A stretch of 64,000 bases of DNA, from assembly GCF_022815605.1 (NCBI RefSeq), contig NZ_JALGRP010000006.1, positions 1 through 64,000 on the forward strand, written 5' to 3'. The position numbers were made by a program, and so were the translations under genes. Positions 25,577 through 34,500 of the stretch are shown one piece after another. Each line of letters begins with the position of its first letter. The stretch's first letter is position 1. The notes under the pieces are model-generated. The model made no database searches. It worked only from the letters and a program-made list of their open reading frames with translations, and was not told the origin of the DNA. The DNA comes from Microbacterium sp. VKM Ac-2923 (GTDB taxonomy: Bacteria; Actinomycetota; Actinomycetes; Actinomycetales; Microbacteriaceae).

Positions 25577-27273
25577 TCTCGGCCGTCCTCGGTATCGACG
25601 CCGGCACCACCGCGGTCAAGGCCGTGCTCTACTCGCTCGAGGGCGAGACGCTCGCCGCCGGGCACCGCGCGGTGACGGTCGTGCGCACGCCCGACGGCGG
25701 CGCCGAGAGCGAGATCGACCTCGTGTGGGAGGCCGTCGTCGGCGCCGTGCGTCAGGCCCTGTCGCAGGCGCGCAGCGCGCAGCCCGACGTCGTGGCGATC
25801 GGTGTGACCGGCCAGGGCGACGGCGCGTGGCTCGTCGACGCGGCCGGACGCCCCGTGCGCCCCGCCGCCCTGTGGCTCGACGGGCGCGGCGCCGACCGGG
25901 TGACCGCCTGGCAGCGCGACGGGCGGGATGCCGCGGTGATCGCCGCCACCGGCTCGGCGAGCTTCCCGGGGACGCTTCCGGTGCTGCTCGACGGCTTCGC
26001 CGAGACCGAGCCCGACGTCCTCGCCCGCGCCGCGCACCACCTCAACTGCAAGGACGTGGTGCGCCACCGCCTCACCGGCGAGATCGCGACCGACCCCTCC
26101 GAGGCCTCGCGCACCTACCTGGACCCGTCGACCCTCGCCTACTCCGACGACATGATCGACGCGCTCGGTCACCGCCGCTTCGCGCACCTGCTCCCGCCCG
26201 TACGCGCTCCGCACGACCGCGCGGGCGTCCTCACCGACGCCGCCGCCACCGAGCTGGGGCTGCGCGCCGGTGTGCCCGTCGCCGTCGGGCTCGTCGACTC
26301 CGCCGCCTGCCCCGTGGGCCTGGGGGCCCTCGCCGACCAGGACGGCTGGGTCGTGCTCGGCACGACCGCCACCGTGGCCGTCAACCGCGTCGACCGCGCC
26401 GCGGCCGACAGCGGGATCGGCATCCTCATCCCCACCGGCCGGGGCAGCCAGGTGCTCGAGGCCCTGTCGTCGATGGTGGGTACGCCGAACCTCGACTGGG
26501 TGCGCGACACCCTGGGTCTGTCCGACCGCGGCTGGAACGACCTCGAGCGCCTCGCGCGCACCGCGCCCGACGGCAGCGGCGGCGTGGTCTACCTGCCGTA
26601 CGGCTCGCCCAGCGGCGAGCGCGCCCCCTTCGTGGATGCCGCGGCCTCGGCATCCTGGGTCGGCATGAACGTGACCACCACCCCGGCTCAGCTGCTGCGC
26701 AGCGTGTTCGAGGGTCTGGCGTTCTCGGTCGCCGAGTGCCTCGACCTGCTCGACGCCGGAGAGCGCGTGCCCGTGTGCGGCGGTGGCGCGCGTAGCGACC
26801 TGCTGTGCCAGCTGCTGGCCGACGTGTCGGGACGCACGATCGTGCGCACGGCCGATCCCGAGGTCGGCGCGCGGGGAGCGGCGACCGTCGCCCTCGTCGC
26901 CGCCGGTCTCGCGGTCGATCTCGAGGCTGCGGTGCGGGTGTTCCCGGCCGACAGCGTCGAGTTCGCGCCGCGCCCCTCGCCCGCGCTCGTTGCGGCGCGC
27001 GGGGTGTTCGCCCGCGTGCGGGCGGCGCTGCGACCGGAGTGGCCCGCGCTGCGCGCGCTCGGTCGCCTGACGACGGATGTCGACGGGTCTCACCCCGCCG
27101 CGGCTCCGGTCGACGCGGCGCGGGTCGACGTCGCTCCGGGCGGCGCGGCTCCGGGCGACGCGGACGCGGACGCCGACCGCGCCGGCCTCGAACGCGCCGG
27201 CGCCGGCGCGGCCGCGGCGCACCTCGATGACCCCGCCCCCGACGCCCCCGCCCCCGAGAGGACTTCCGCGTGA
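25573..27273 (+). CDS. FGGY-family carbohydrate kinase
   Basis: A 566-residue kinase. It begins VISAVLGIDAGTTAVKAVLYS (ATP site DxGTT), has AIGVTGQGDGAWLVD, ALWLDGRG, and the C-terminal FGGY region VCGGGARSDLLCQLLADV followed by DPEVGARGAATVA. FGGY kinases phosphorylate ketoses or alditols at C1 or C5. About 60 residues after the fold (from residue ~505) form an Ala/Asp/Pro-rich tail not needed for the kinase. GTG start overlaps the permease stop. Family relatives of rhamnulokinase type phosphorylate C1 of deoxy-ketoses, which would fit a methylthio-ketose substrate; that is inference. Confidence 0.88.
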   Translation: MISAVLGIDAGTTAVKAVLYSLEGETLAAGHRAVTVVRTPDGGAESEIDLVWEAVVGAVRQALSQARSAQPDVVAIGVTGQGDGAWLVDAAGRPVRPAALWLDGRGADRVTAWQRDGRDAAVIAATGSASFPGTLPVLLDGFAETEPDVLARAAHHLNCKDVVRHRLTGEIATDPSEASRTYLDPSTLAYSDDMIDALGHRRFAHLLPPVRAPHDRAGVLTDAAATELGLRAGVPVAVGLVDSAACPVGLGALADQDGWVVLGTTATVAVNRVDRAAADSGIGILIPTGRGSQVLEALSSMVGTPNLDWVRDTLGLSDRGWNDLERLARTAPDGSGGVVYLPYGSPSGERAPFVDAAASASWVGMNVTTTPAQLLRSVFEGLAFSVAECLDLLDAGERVPVCGGGARSDLLCQLLADVSGRTIVRTADPEVGARGAATVALVAAGLAVDLEAAVRVFPADSVEFAPRPSPALVAARGVFARVRAALRPEWPALRALGRLTTDVDGSHPAAAPVDAARVDVAPGGAAPGDADADADRAGLERAGAGAAAAHLDDPAPDAPAPERTSA

Positions 27274-28238
27274 CCCGCACCGTCATCACCGCCCCCTTCG
27301 ACCCGCGCATCGCCGCCGACCTCCCGGGCGAGGTCGTCACGGCATCCGAGGCCGAGACCGGACAGTCGCTCGGGGCCCGCGCCGCCGCCGACCCCGGGTT
27401 CGCCGCAGTCCTCGCCGAGGCCGACGTCGTGATCGCCGAGCTCGACCGCATCGACGACGCCGCGCTGGCGGCCGCTCCGCGTCTCACCCTGGTGGTCGCG
27501 TGTCGAGCGAACCCCGCCAACGTGGACCTCGCCGCGTGCGCCGCCCGCGGTGTCGAGGTGCGCACCACCCCGGGCCGCAACGCCGACGTCACCGCCGACT
27601 TCACCCTCGCGCTGCTTCTCGCGACGGTGCGTCACGTGCCCGCGGCCTCCGCGTGGCTGCGCGAAGGTCACTGGAGCGGCGACGACGTGTTCGAGCCCTA
27701 TGCGCGCTTCCGCGGCATCGGCCTGTCGGGCCGGCGGCTGGGCGTCGTCGGTGGCGGCGCCGTCGGCCGACGCGTCGTGCGGCGGGCGCAGGGCTTCGGC
27801 ATGCGCATCGCCGTCTACGACCCCTTCCTCCCCCCCGGCGCGCTCGGCGACGACGTCGAGCACCTCGGGCTCGACGAACTGCTCGCCTCGAGCGACATCG
27901 TGACCCTGCACGTGCCGCTCACCCCCGAGACCACCGGGCTCATCGGGGCACGAGAGCTCGCGCTGCTGCGCCCCGACGCGTACCTCGTCAACGCCGGGCG
28001 CGCCGCGCTCGTCGACCACGACGCGTTGCTCGACGTGCTCCGCGAGCAGCGCATCGCGGGCGCCGGCTTCGACGTGTTCGATCACGAGCCCCTCGCGAGC
28101 GACGACGAGCTGCTGCGTCTGCCGAACGTCACCCTCACCCCGCACATCGCCGGGGCGTCGGACGACGTCGTCGTCGAGCACTCGCGTCTCGCGGCCGCCG
28201 CCGTGGCATCCTTCTTCGACACGAAAGTGAACTCATGA
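27270..28238 (+). CDS. D-isomer-specific 2-hydroxyacid dehydrogenase
   Basis: A 322-residue NAD(P)-dependent dehydrogenase. The Rossmann motif is GVVGGGAVGRRVVRRA; catalytic residues are Arg in LVNAGRAALVD, Glu in GFDVFDHEPLAS and His in LTPHIAGAS. The N-terminal domain has ACRANPANVDL and TTPGRNADVTADFTLAL. GTG overlaps the kinase stop. In this operon a possible job is reducing 2-oxo-4-methylthiobutyrate, the acireductone dioxygenase product, to its 2-hydroxy form, or oxidising a sugar-acid intermediate; both are speculative. Confidence 0.85.
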   Translation: MTRTVITAPFDPRIAADLPGEVVTASEAETGQSLGARAAADPGFAAVLAEADVVIAELDRIDDAALAAAPRLTLVVACRANPANVDLAACAARGVEVRTTPGRNADVTADFTLALLLATVRHVPAASAWLREGHWSGDDVFEPYARFRGIGLSGRRLGVVGGGAVGRRVVRRAQGFGMRIAVYDPFLPPGALGDDVEHLGLDELLASSDIVTLHVPLTPETTGLIGARELALLRPDAYLVNAGRAALVDHDALLDVLREQRIAGAGFDVFDHEPLASDDELLRLPNVTLTPHIAGASDDVVVEHSRLAAAAVASFFDTKVNS

Positions 28239-28939
28239 CCGTCTCCGCCACCGCCGACGTCGTCGTGCTCGACATCGAGGGCACCACCTCGGCCGCCGGT
28301 TTCATCCTCGGCGACCTCTACGACTACGCACGTCCCCGCCTCGACGAGGTACTCGGGCGCGACGACGACACCGTGCGCGCAGCCCGCGCCGACGCCCTCG
28401 CCGAGACGGGACTGGATGCCGACGCCTCGGACGCCGAGATCGCCGAAGCGCTCCGCGGCCTCATGGCCGCCGACGTGAAGTCGACGCCGCTGAAGACCCT
28501 GCAGGGCATCATCTGGGCCGAGGGCTTCGCGGCCGGCGAGATCCACTCGCAGTTCTTCGACGACGTCCCCCCGCGCCTGCGCACGTGGCACCAGGACGGC
28601 ATCCGTCTCGCGGTGTACTCCTCGGGGTCGGTGGCCTCGCAGGTGCCGTGGTTCCGCCACGCCCCGCAGGGCGATCTCACCCCGCTCGTCGAGGACTTCT
28701 TCGACACCGTCAAGGCCGGCCCGAAGAAGGAGAGCGCGTCGTTCGACAGGATCGCCGCCGCCCTCGACGTCGCGCCCGGGCGCGCCGTGTTCCTCACCGA
28801 CCACCCCGACGAGGTCACCGCCGCCCTCGCCGCGGGCTGGCAGGTCGTCGCCCTCGACCGCGCGGGCGAACCCTGGGCCGGAGCCGACTTCGCCGCCGAC
28901 GCCGTGGCATCCTTCGACGAGATCGAGGTCTCCCGATGA
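28235..28939 (+). CDS. mtnC: Acireductone synthase (enolase-phosphatase)
   Basis: A 234-residue HAD-superfamily enzyme matching MtnC. Motif I is VVLDIEGTTSAAGFI, motif II LAVYSSGSVASQ, the lysine region FDTVKAGPKKESASF, and motif IV FLTDHPDEVTAALAAGW. MtnC enolises and dephosphorylates 2,3-diketo-5-methylthiopentyl-1-phosphate to the acireductone in methionine salvage. ATG overlaps the dehydrogenase stop (ATGA) and its own stop overlaps mtnB. Confidence 0.92.
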   Translation: MTVSATADVVVLDIEGTTSAAGFILGDLYDYARPRLDEVLGRDDDTVRAARADALAETGLDADASDAEIAEALRGLMAADVKSTPLKTLQGIIWAEGFAAGEIHSQFFDDVPPRLRTWHQDGIRLAVYSSGSVASQVPWFRHAPQGDLTPLVEDFFDTVKAGPKKESASFDRIAAALDVAPGRAVFLTDHPDEVTAALAAGWQVVALDRAGEPWAGADFAADAVASFDEIEVSR

Positions 28940-29568
28940 CGCTCCCCGCCGCCGTCCGCGTGCAGGCCGCCGGGGCGGCCCTGGCGGCCGAGGCCTCGCG
29001 CTTCTCGGGCTACGGCTGGATGCGCGGCACCTCGGGCAACCTCTCGGTCGTCGTCGACCGCGACCCGCTCGTGCTCGCCGTCACCGCCTCGGGACTCGAG
29101 AAGTCCCTGCTCACCGACGCCGACGTCGTGCTCATCGACGCCGCCGGCCACGCCATCGACGCCGACGACCCCCGTCCCCCGTCGGCCGAGTCGGGGCTGC
29201 ACGCCCACATCGCCGCCCGCACCGGCGCGAACGCCGTGTTCCATGTGCACGCCTTCGACGCCGTCGTCGCGGGGCACCGGTGGCCGGGCGGCGTCGAGAT
29301 CCGCGACATGGAGATGCTCAAGGGCATTGGCCACCTCGCCGACGACGAGACCGTGACGATCCCCGTGATCCGCAACCACCAGGACATGACGGTCGAAGCC
29401 GGCTGGTTCGACGAGGTTTACCGCCCCGCCACCGCCGACGTGCCCGAGGTCCCCGCCCTGATCGTCGCGAACCACGGCATGTACGCCTGGGGTGCCGATG
29501 TGGCCGCGGCCCGTCGCCACCTCGAGATCACCGAGTGGCTCTTGCGCTTCGCCGTCGCGACGCGCTGA
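28936..29568 (+). CDS. mtnB: Methylthioribulose-1-phosphate dehydratase
   Basis: A 210-residue class II aldolase-fold enzyme. The zinc ligands are in VFHVHAFDAV, with WMRGTSGNLSV, SGLEKSLLTDADV and ALIVANHGMYAWG as in MtnB. It dehydrates methylthioribulose-1-phosphate to the diketo compound consumed by MtnC. Order C-B-D is compact: ATGA overlap with mtnC and 43 bp to mtnD. No mtnA isomerase gene, which makes its substrate from methylthioribose-1-phosphate, lies in the window. Confidence 0.9.
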   Translation: MTLPAAVRVQAAGAALAAEASRFSGYGWMRGTSGNLSVVVDRDPLVLAVTASGLEKSLLTDADVVLIDAAGHAIDADDPRPPSAESGLHAHIAARTGANAVFHVHAFDAVVAGHRWPGGVEIRDMEMLKGIGHLADDETVTIPVIRNHQDMTVEAGWFDEVYRPATADVPEVPALIVANHGMYAWGADVAAARRHLEITEWLLRFAVATR

Positions 29569-29611
29569 GCTGCGGCATCCTTCTTCCCCACCCCCAACGA
29601 AAGGAGCGGCC

Positions 29612-30193
29612 ATGACCCTGCTGACCGTCTGGAAAGCGACCGACCCGAGCACGCCCGTGCTCGAGACCACCGAGGAGAGCGAGATCCGCGAAGCTCTCGC
29701 CGAGCTCGGCGCCCGCTTCTCGCGCTGGGAGGTCAAGGACGTCGCCGCCGGCGCCTCGCAGGACGAGGTGCTCGCGCTGTACGCCGACGAGATCGGCGAG
29801 GTGAAGGACCGCGAGGGCTACACGCTCGTCGACGTCGTCGCCCTCGACCCCGCCCAGTCCGACTACGACGACGTCAAGACGCCGTTCCGTGAGAAGTTCC
29901 TGTCGGAGCACGCGCACGACGACGACGAGGACCGCTACTTCGCCAAGGGCGCGGGCGTGTTCTACCTGCACGCGAACGAGAAGGTGCACGCGGTGTACTG
30001 CGAGGCGGGCGACCTCATCTCGGTGCCGGCCAACACGACGCACTGGTTCGACATGGGCACCACGCCCCACTACGTCAGCGTGCGCTTCTTCCACGACGAC
30101 GACGGCTGGGTGGGCCACTTCACCGGTAGCCCCATCGCGGAGTCGTTCGCGACGTTCGACCAGCTCGCCGAGCGGCGCGCGCAGCTCGCCTGA
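29612..30193 (+). CDS. mtnD: Acireductone dioxygenase
   Basis: A 193-residue cupin. Metal ligands are His-His-Glu in EHAHDDDEDRYF and a later His in TTHWFDMGTTPH; GAGVFYLH lies between them. With Fe(II) the enzyme gives 2-oxo-4-methylthiobutyrate plus formate. A strong AAAGGAG lies seven bases before the ATG, so it is initiated independently of mtnB. Last gene of the operon; a hairpin terminator follows 17 bp after the stop. Confidence 0.93.
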   Translation: MTLLTVWKATDPSTPVLETTEESEIREALAELGARFSRWEVKDVAAGASQDEVLALYADEIGEVKDREGYTLVDVVALDPAQSDYDDVKTPFREKFLSEHAHDDDEDRYFAKGAGVFYLHANEKVHAVYCEAGDLISVPANTTHWFDMGTTPHYVSVRFFHDDDGWVGHFTGSPIAESFATFDQLAERRAQLA

Positions 30194-30210
30194 CACGCAC
30201 GGCCTCCCGA

Positions 30211-30254
30211 ACGCCCGTCCCGCCGGATCCGACCGGATGCCGCGGGGCGGGCGT
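30211..30254 (+). terminator. Hairpin terminator after mtnD
   Basis: ACGCCCGTCCCGC (30211-30223) pairs with GCGGGGCGGGCGT (30242-30254) at 12 of 13 positions around an 18-base loop that itself contains a CCGGAT direct repeat. There is no U-tract, as is common in high-GC actinobacteria. Confidence 0.7.
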
Positions 30255-30423
30255 TGCGCGTGTCGCGTCGAGTCCGGATGCCGGGGAGCCGGGCCTCCCG
30301 CGGGGTCCGAGTCCGGATGCCAGGGGCGGGGCGTGCAACCGGTCAGGGCTCGCCGCGCTTGCCCGCAGACGTCCCCCGCAATACCGTCGAGGGCGGGCGG
30401 GCACGGTGGAGGAGGAACGACGC

Positions 30424-31338
30424 GTGGTGATACCCGTGATGGCGCTGTCCGTGGTGTGTCTCGTCGCGACGGGCACGCTGCTCTTGGTCGGCCTCCTGCT
30501 GGTCGGCCGTGAGGGGCCCGCCGGCTCGTCGTTGGAGTACGCCGCCATCGCCGGGGTCGTCGAGGTCAGCGCTTCGGCGATGTTCCTCGTGTGGGTCAAC
30601 GGCGGCGGCCCCTCGGCGTTCGCCGCCGCGAACGTCCTGATGGTTCTCGGGCCCACGATGCTCCCGTTCGCCTTCCGCGCCCTCGCGCCAAGCACGGTGA
30701 ACCGGTGGTGCGCGATCGTCGCCGCGCTGTGCGTCGTCGGCGTGGCCGCGGCATCCTTCCTCCTGCCGGTCGACGCGACCGTCCTCGTGCGACAGTCGGC
30801 CTTCGCGGTGATCGGTGCGTGCGGGGCCGTGGCGGCGGCGAGCTCACCCGAGGCACGCCGGACGCCGATCCGCGTGCTCTCCGCAGCCCTGGCCGTCTTC
30901 GCCCTGTATTGCGCGGCGCGCGCGACGGCACTGATCGCCGCGGAGGGAGAGTCCGCCGCGCCGACCGGGATCTTCACCGAGGCGGGCGCCGTGGCGGTGG
31001 GCGTGGTCGTCGTGCTCGTGGTCACCGGCGCCGTCTCGGCGTTCTGGATCACCCTCCGTCGCGAGGCCCTCAGCAGCGCCGCGAGCTCGTCCGCCGTGCT
31101 GGTGCTCGTCCCCGACCGGCGCCCCGCCGACGGTGGGCGGCTCCCGCGGTTCCGCGAACTGGTCGATGACGTCCGCGAAGCCGCCGCCGCGGTCGACACC
31201 GGCGCGGTCGCCGTCATGGCGGGGGCGGGACTCTCGCGCGCCGAGGTGGGGGCGGCCCTGAAGGACACCCTGCGTATCGACCACGGGTGGACCGAGGAGG
31301 AGATCGCCGCGCTCTCGCAGAAAGCCGTCGCGCACTGA
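30424..31338 (+). CDS. Membrane protein of unknown function
   Basis: A 304-residue protein I do not recognise. About six to seven hydrophobic segments occupy residues 1-215 (e.g. ALSVVCLVATGTLLLVGLLL, VAVGVVVVLVVTGAVSAFW), followed by a soluble tail of about 85 residues ending GLSRAEVGAALKDTLRIDHG then WTEEEIAALSQKAVAH, which looks helical. I chose GTG 30424 because GGAGGAGG lies eight bases upstream; a GTG at 30406 would place the Shine-Dalgarno inside the gene. It is transcribed alone, between the mtnD terminator and a convergent PutA-like gene. Confidence 0.65.
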   Translation: MVIPVMALSVVCLVATGTLLLVGLLLVGREGPAGSSLEYAAIAGVVEVSASAMFLVWVNGGGPSAFAAANVLMVLGPTMLPFAFRALAPSTVNRWCAIVAALCVVGVAAASFLLPVDATVLVRQSAFAVIGACGAVAAASSPEARRTPIRVLSAALAVFALYCAARATALIAAEGESAAPTGIFTEAGAVAVGVVVVLVVTGAVSAFWITLRREALSSAASSSAVLVLVPDRRPADGGRLPRFRELVDDVREAAAAVDTGAVAVMAGAGLSRAEVGAALKDTLRIDHGWTEEEIAALSQKAVAH

Positions 31339-31369
31339 CCGAGGCGCGGCGTCGGCGACGAGCAGCGTC

Positions 31370-31431
<62 letters not shown>

Positions 31432-31462
31432 GCAGCGTCCGCATCGGCGCGGCGCGGTGTCC

Positions 31463-31557
31463 GCGGAACCGGCGTCACCGGGCGCCTCGCGCCGGGTCGC
31501 GGAACCGGCGTCACCGGGCGCCTCGCGCCGGGTCGCGGAACCGGCGCCACCGGCCGC
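31463..31557. repeat. 36-bp tandem repeat, about 2.5 copies
   Basis: The unit starting GCGGAACCGGCGTCACCGGG begins at 31463 and 31499 identically and again, diverged and truncated, at 31535. It ends just before the stop codon of the PutA-like gene (31579). Confidence 0.8.
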
Positions 31558-31578
31558 CCATCCCCGGGCGGACCCGCG

Positions 31579-34500
31579 TCAGATGACGGCGGCGGACCAG
31601 GGGTCGGGACGACCCTGGCGGTGGGCGGAGATCGACACCGCCTGCTCGCGCAGGAAGGGCAGGAGCTCGAGGCGACCGGCCGTGGTGACCTCGTCGGCCC
31701 ACACCGTCGTCGTCACCTCCGCGCCCACGGTCTCGGAGACCGCGGCGCGCAGCGTCGAGAGCGTCTCGGCCGGACCCACCAGACGCACGCGCCGCGGACG
31801 CGCGGGGGTGACCACGGCGTCGCCGTCGACGGCATCCGGGATGCCGCCCGCGAGGCGCTCCAGCCACTCGGCGTCGGTCTCGACCGAGACGGCGATGCTC
31901 GTCTCGCCGAGCAGATGACGCACCGCGGCCGGGAGTCCCACCGGGGTGCTGAGCGTGAATGTCGAACCCGAGCGCACGGCCGCGACGAGCACGCGCAGCA
32001 CCGCCTGCCAGGCGGCGTCTCCGGTCGCCCGCACCGCGACGTCGGCCGGGCGGTACCGCCGCAGGTTGCGCTCCACACCGAGGTGCGACACGTCGGTGAC
32101 CCGACCGAACTCGCGGTCCCACGCGACCGCGTCCGAGAGCGCGCCCCGGCGCAGCCAGTCGAACGCCTCATACGACAGGGTCGGCTGAGCCGCCTCGATG
32201 AGCGCCGTGATGCGGCTGTCGAGGCCGCGGAGGTGCAGCGTCGACGACGACGCCCCACCCGACGAGGGCCGCCACGATCCGAGGGTGACGAGGCGGTTCG
32301 GGCCACCCGACATCGCGCCGGCGCCGACCGACGCCTCGCCCCAGCCGCCGAGCGGCTCGCGCTGCACGACTCCGCCCGTCGACGGCCGGTTGACGCGCAG
32401 CACGGCGGCGTCGGCCGTGTCGAGCCACAGGTCGAGGTCGTCGACGTCGCGGGTGTGCAGCCCCGCCACGAAGCCGGAGCCGACGGCGTTCTGCAGCTCG
32501 ATGGCCCGGGTGAGGGTGGGCGCGTGCAGGATGCCGAGTACGGGCGCCGCGACCGCGGCCCGGGTGAGGTGCGAGCCGGCGGTGACCCCCGTGCGCACGC
32601 CCGGCGACCAGAACCGCCCGGCGGTGTCGGCGCCCAGATCGAGTTCGCGGGGCTCGATGAGCCAGCGCTCCCCCTCGCCGAGCACGGTGAGGGCACGGCG
32701 CACCTCCCCCGCGGGTTCTTCCACGAGGGGACCGATGTCCGACAGCGGGTCGTCGGCGGGTCCGACGCGCAGCGACGCGACGGCGTCGGCGAGCTGGTCG
32801 AGGAACGCCGTCGACCGGCCGACCGCGCCCACGAGGATGACGAGCGAGACCGCCGTGGCGGCCTGCCCGGCCCGTGCGAAAGCGCCGGCAACGATGTCGG
32901 CGACGGCCGCGTCGAGGTCGGCCGAGGGTGCCACGATCGCGGCGTTGCGGCCGGCGGTCAGCGCCTGCATCTTCCGCGCCGGCTGCCACGCGGCGAAGCG
33001 TTCAGCGGTGGCCCGGGCCCCCGCGAGCAGCACGCGGTCGACGCCGGGGTGCACGACGAGCGCGCGTCCTGAGGCCTCCTCGTTCAGGTCCACGAAGGCG
33101 AGCAGATCGCGCGGGACACCCGCCGCCCACAGCGCCTCGGCGACGACGGCTCCGGCGCGCCGTGCGCGGGGAGACGGTGTCAGCAGCACGCCGGAGCCCG
33201 CGGCGAGGGCCGCGAGGGTCTCGGCAGCGCACAGGCCCACCGGGGCGTTCCAGCGCGGTGCGACGACGCTCACCCGGTCGGGGACGAAGACGGCCCCCGG
33301 CACCCGGTCGAGCTCCCTCGCGGTGGCGGCGTAGTACGCGGCGGCATCCACCGCCTGGCTCACCTCCGCGTCGGCCTCGGAGAGCAGCGCCCCACCCTCC
33401 GCCGCGAGCACCTCGATGAGCTCGGCGCGCCGCGCAGCGAGAGTCCGCGCCGCGCTCTGCAGGACGGCTGCGCGGTCGGCCGCCGCCAACGCGCCCCAGG
33501 GTTCGGCGGCGGCGCGCACACGCTGCACCGCGGCATCGAGCCCCGCCTCGTCGTCGATGCGCCCCGCTGCCGCCGTCGCGACGCCGGCCGTCGACGCCGC
33601 CACCCGCGTCAGCACGTCGGCCGCCCACGCGCGGTCGTCCGCGACCGTGGGGTCGGTGTCGGCGACGTTGCGGAAACCCGGCGCTCCCCCCGCGACCTCG
33701 GCGCTCTCGCGGGCCGCGAACACCGCGGTGTCGACGAAGGCCTGGCCGCCGAACAGCATCTGCTGCACGTCGGGGCCCAGCGACGACGTGTCACCGGATG
33801 CCGCGGCCTCGCGCGCGATGCCGAGCACCGCCTGCGTGAGGCCGGGCTCGGCCGCGTCGTCGGTCGTGCGTTCGCGCAGGATCGACGGTTCGTCGGCGCC
33901 GCCACGCTGCGACCCGCGGACGGCCGGGGTCGACGCGTCGGCGGCGGCGAGGGCGAGACGCACCCGCGCCGACACGGCCAGGGTCTCGGGAGGCTTCCGG
34001 TCGTCGGCGTCGGCGTGCTCGTCGAGGTCGTCGTCAGCATCGACGACGGCGTCCGCGTCGATGTCCGCGTCGGCGTCGACGTCGACGTCGACGTCGGCTG
34101 ATCCCCCGTCGTCTTCCGCCGCGGCGACCCGGTCGGGCGTCGCGAGGGGAAGGGCGGGCTTCGCGAGGGGGAGGGCGGGAGCCGCTGCGACCGCGGAGGC
34201 GTACTCCGCCGCGAGACGCCCGGCGACGCCATCCAGGTCATCGGGGTGCACAGCGGCCGTAGCGACGACGTACTCGGCGTCGGGAGCCCAGGGCGTCGCC
34301 CTCGGAAGCACCAGGAGCAGGGCGGCATCCGCCTCTTCGGCGAGCGCCAGGGCGAGCGCGGCTCGCTGGGGGTCGGCGGTGGCGACCTCGAGGCTCAGCC
34401 CCTCGGCCCCACGCGACGTGACGGCCTCGCGGACGGTCCGCACGAGCGCCGCGTCGACCTCGTCGCGGGCCGTGACCGCGGGAGGAGCCCACCCGTGATG

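Noticed and set aside
27075..27270. Separate small gene in the FGGY kinase C-terminal Ala/Asp tail
   Set aside because: It is in frame with the kinase, has no start or ribosome site, and the dehydrogenase GTG overlaps the kinase stop, so it is simply a tail.
31713..32891. Ser/Arg/Pro-rich frame inside the PutA-like gene
   Set aside because: It is a frame shadow of a real gene; composition is that of out-of-frame high-GC DNA.
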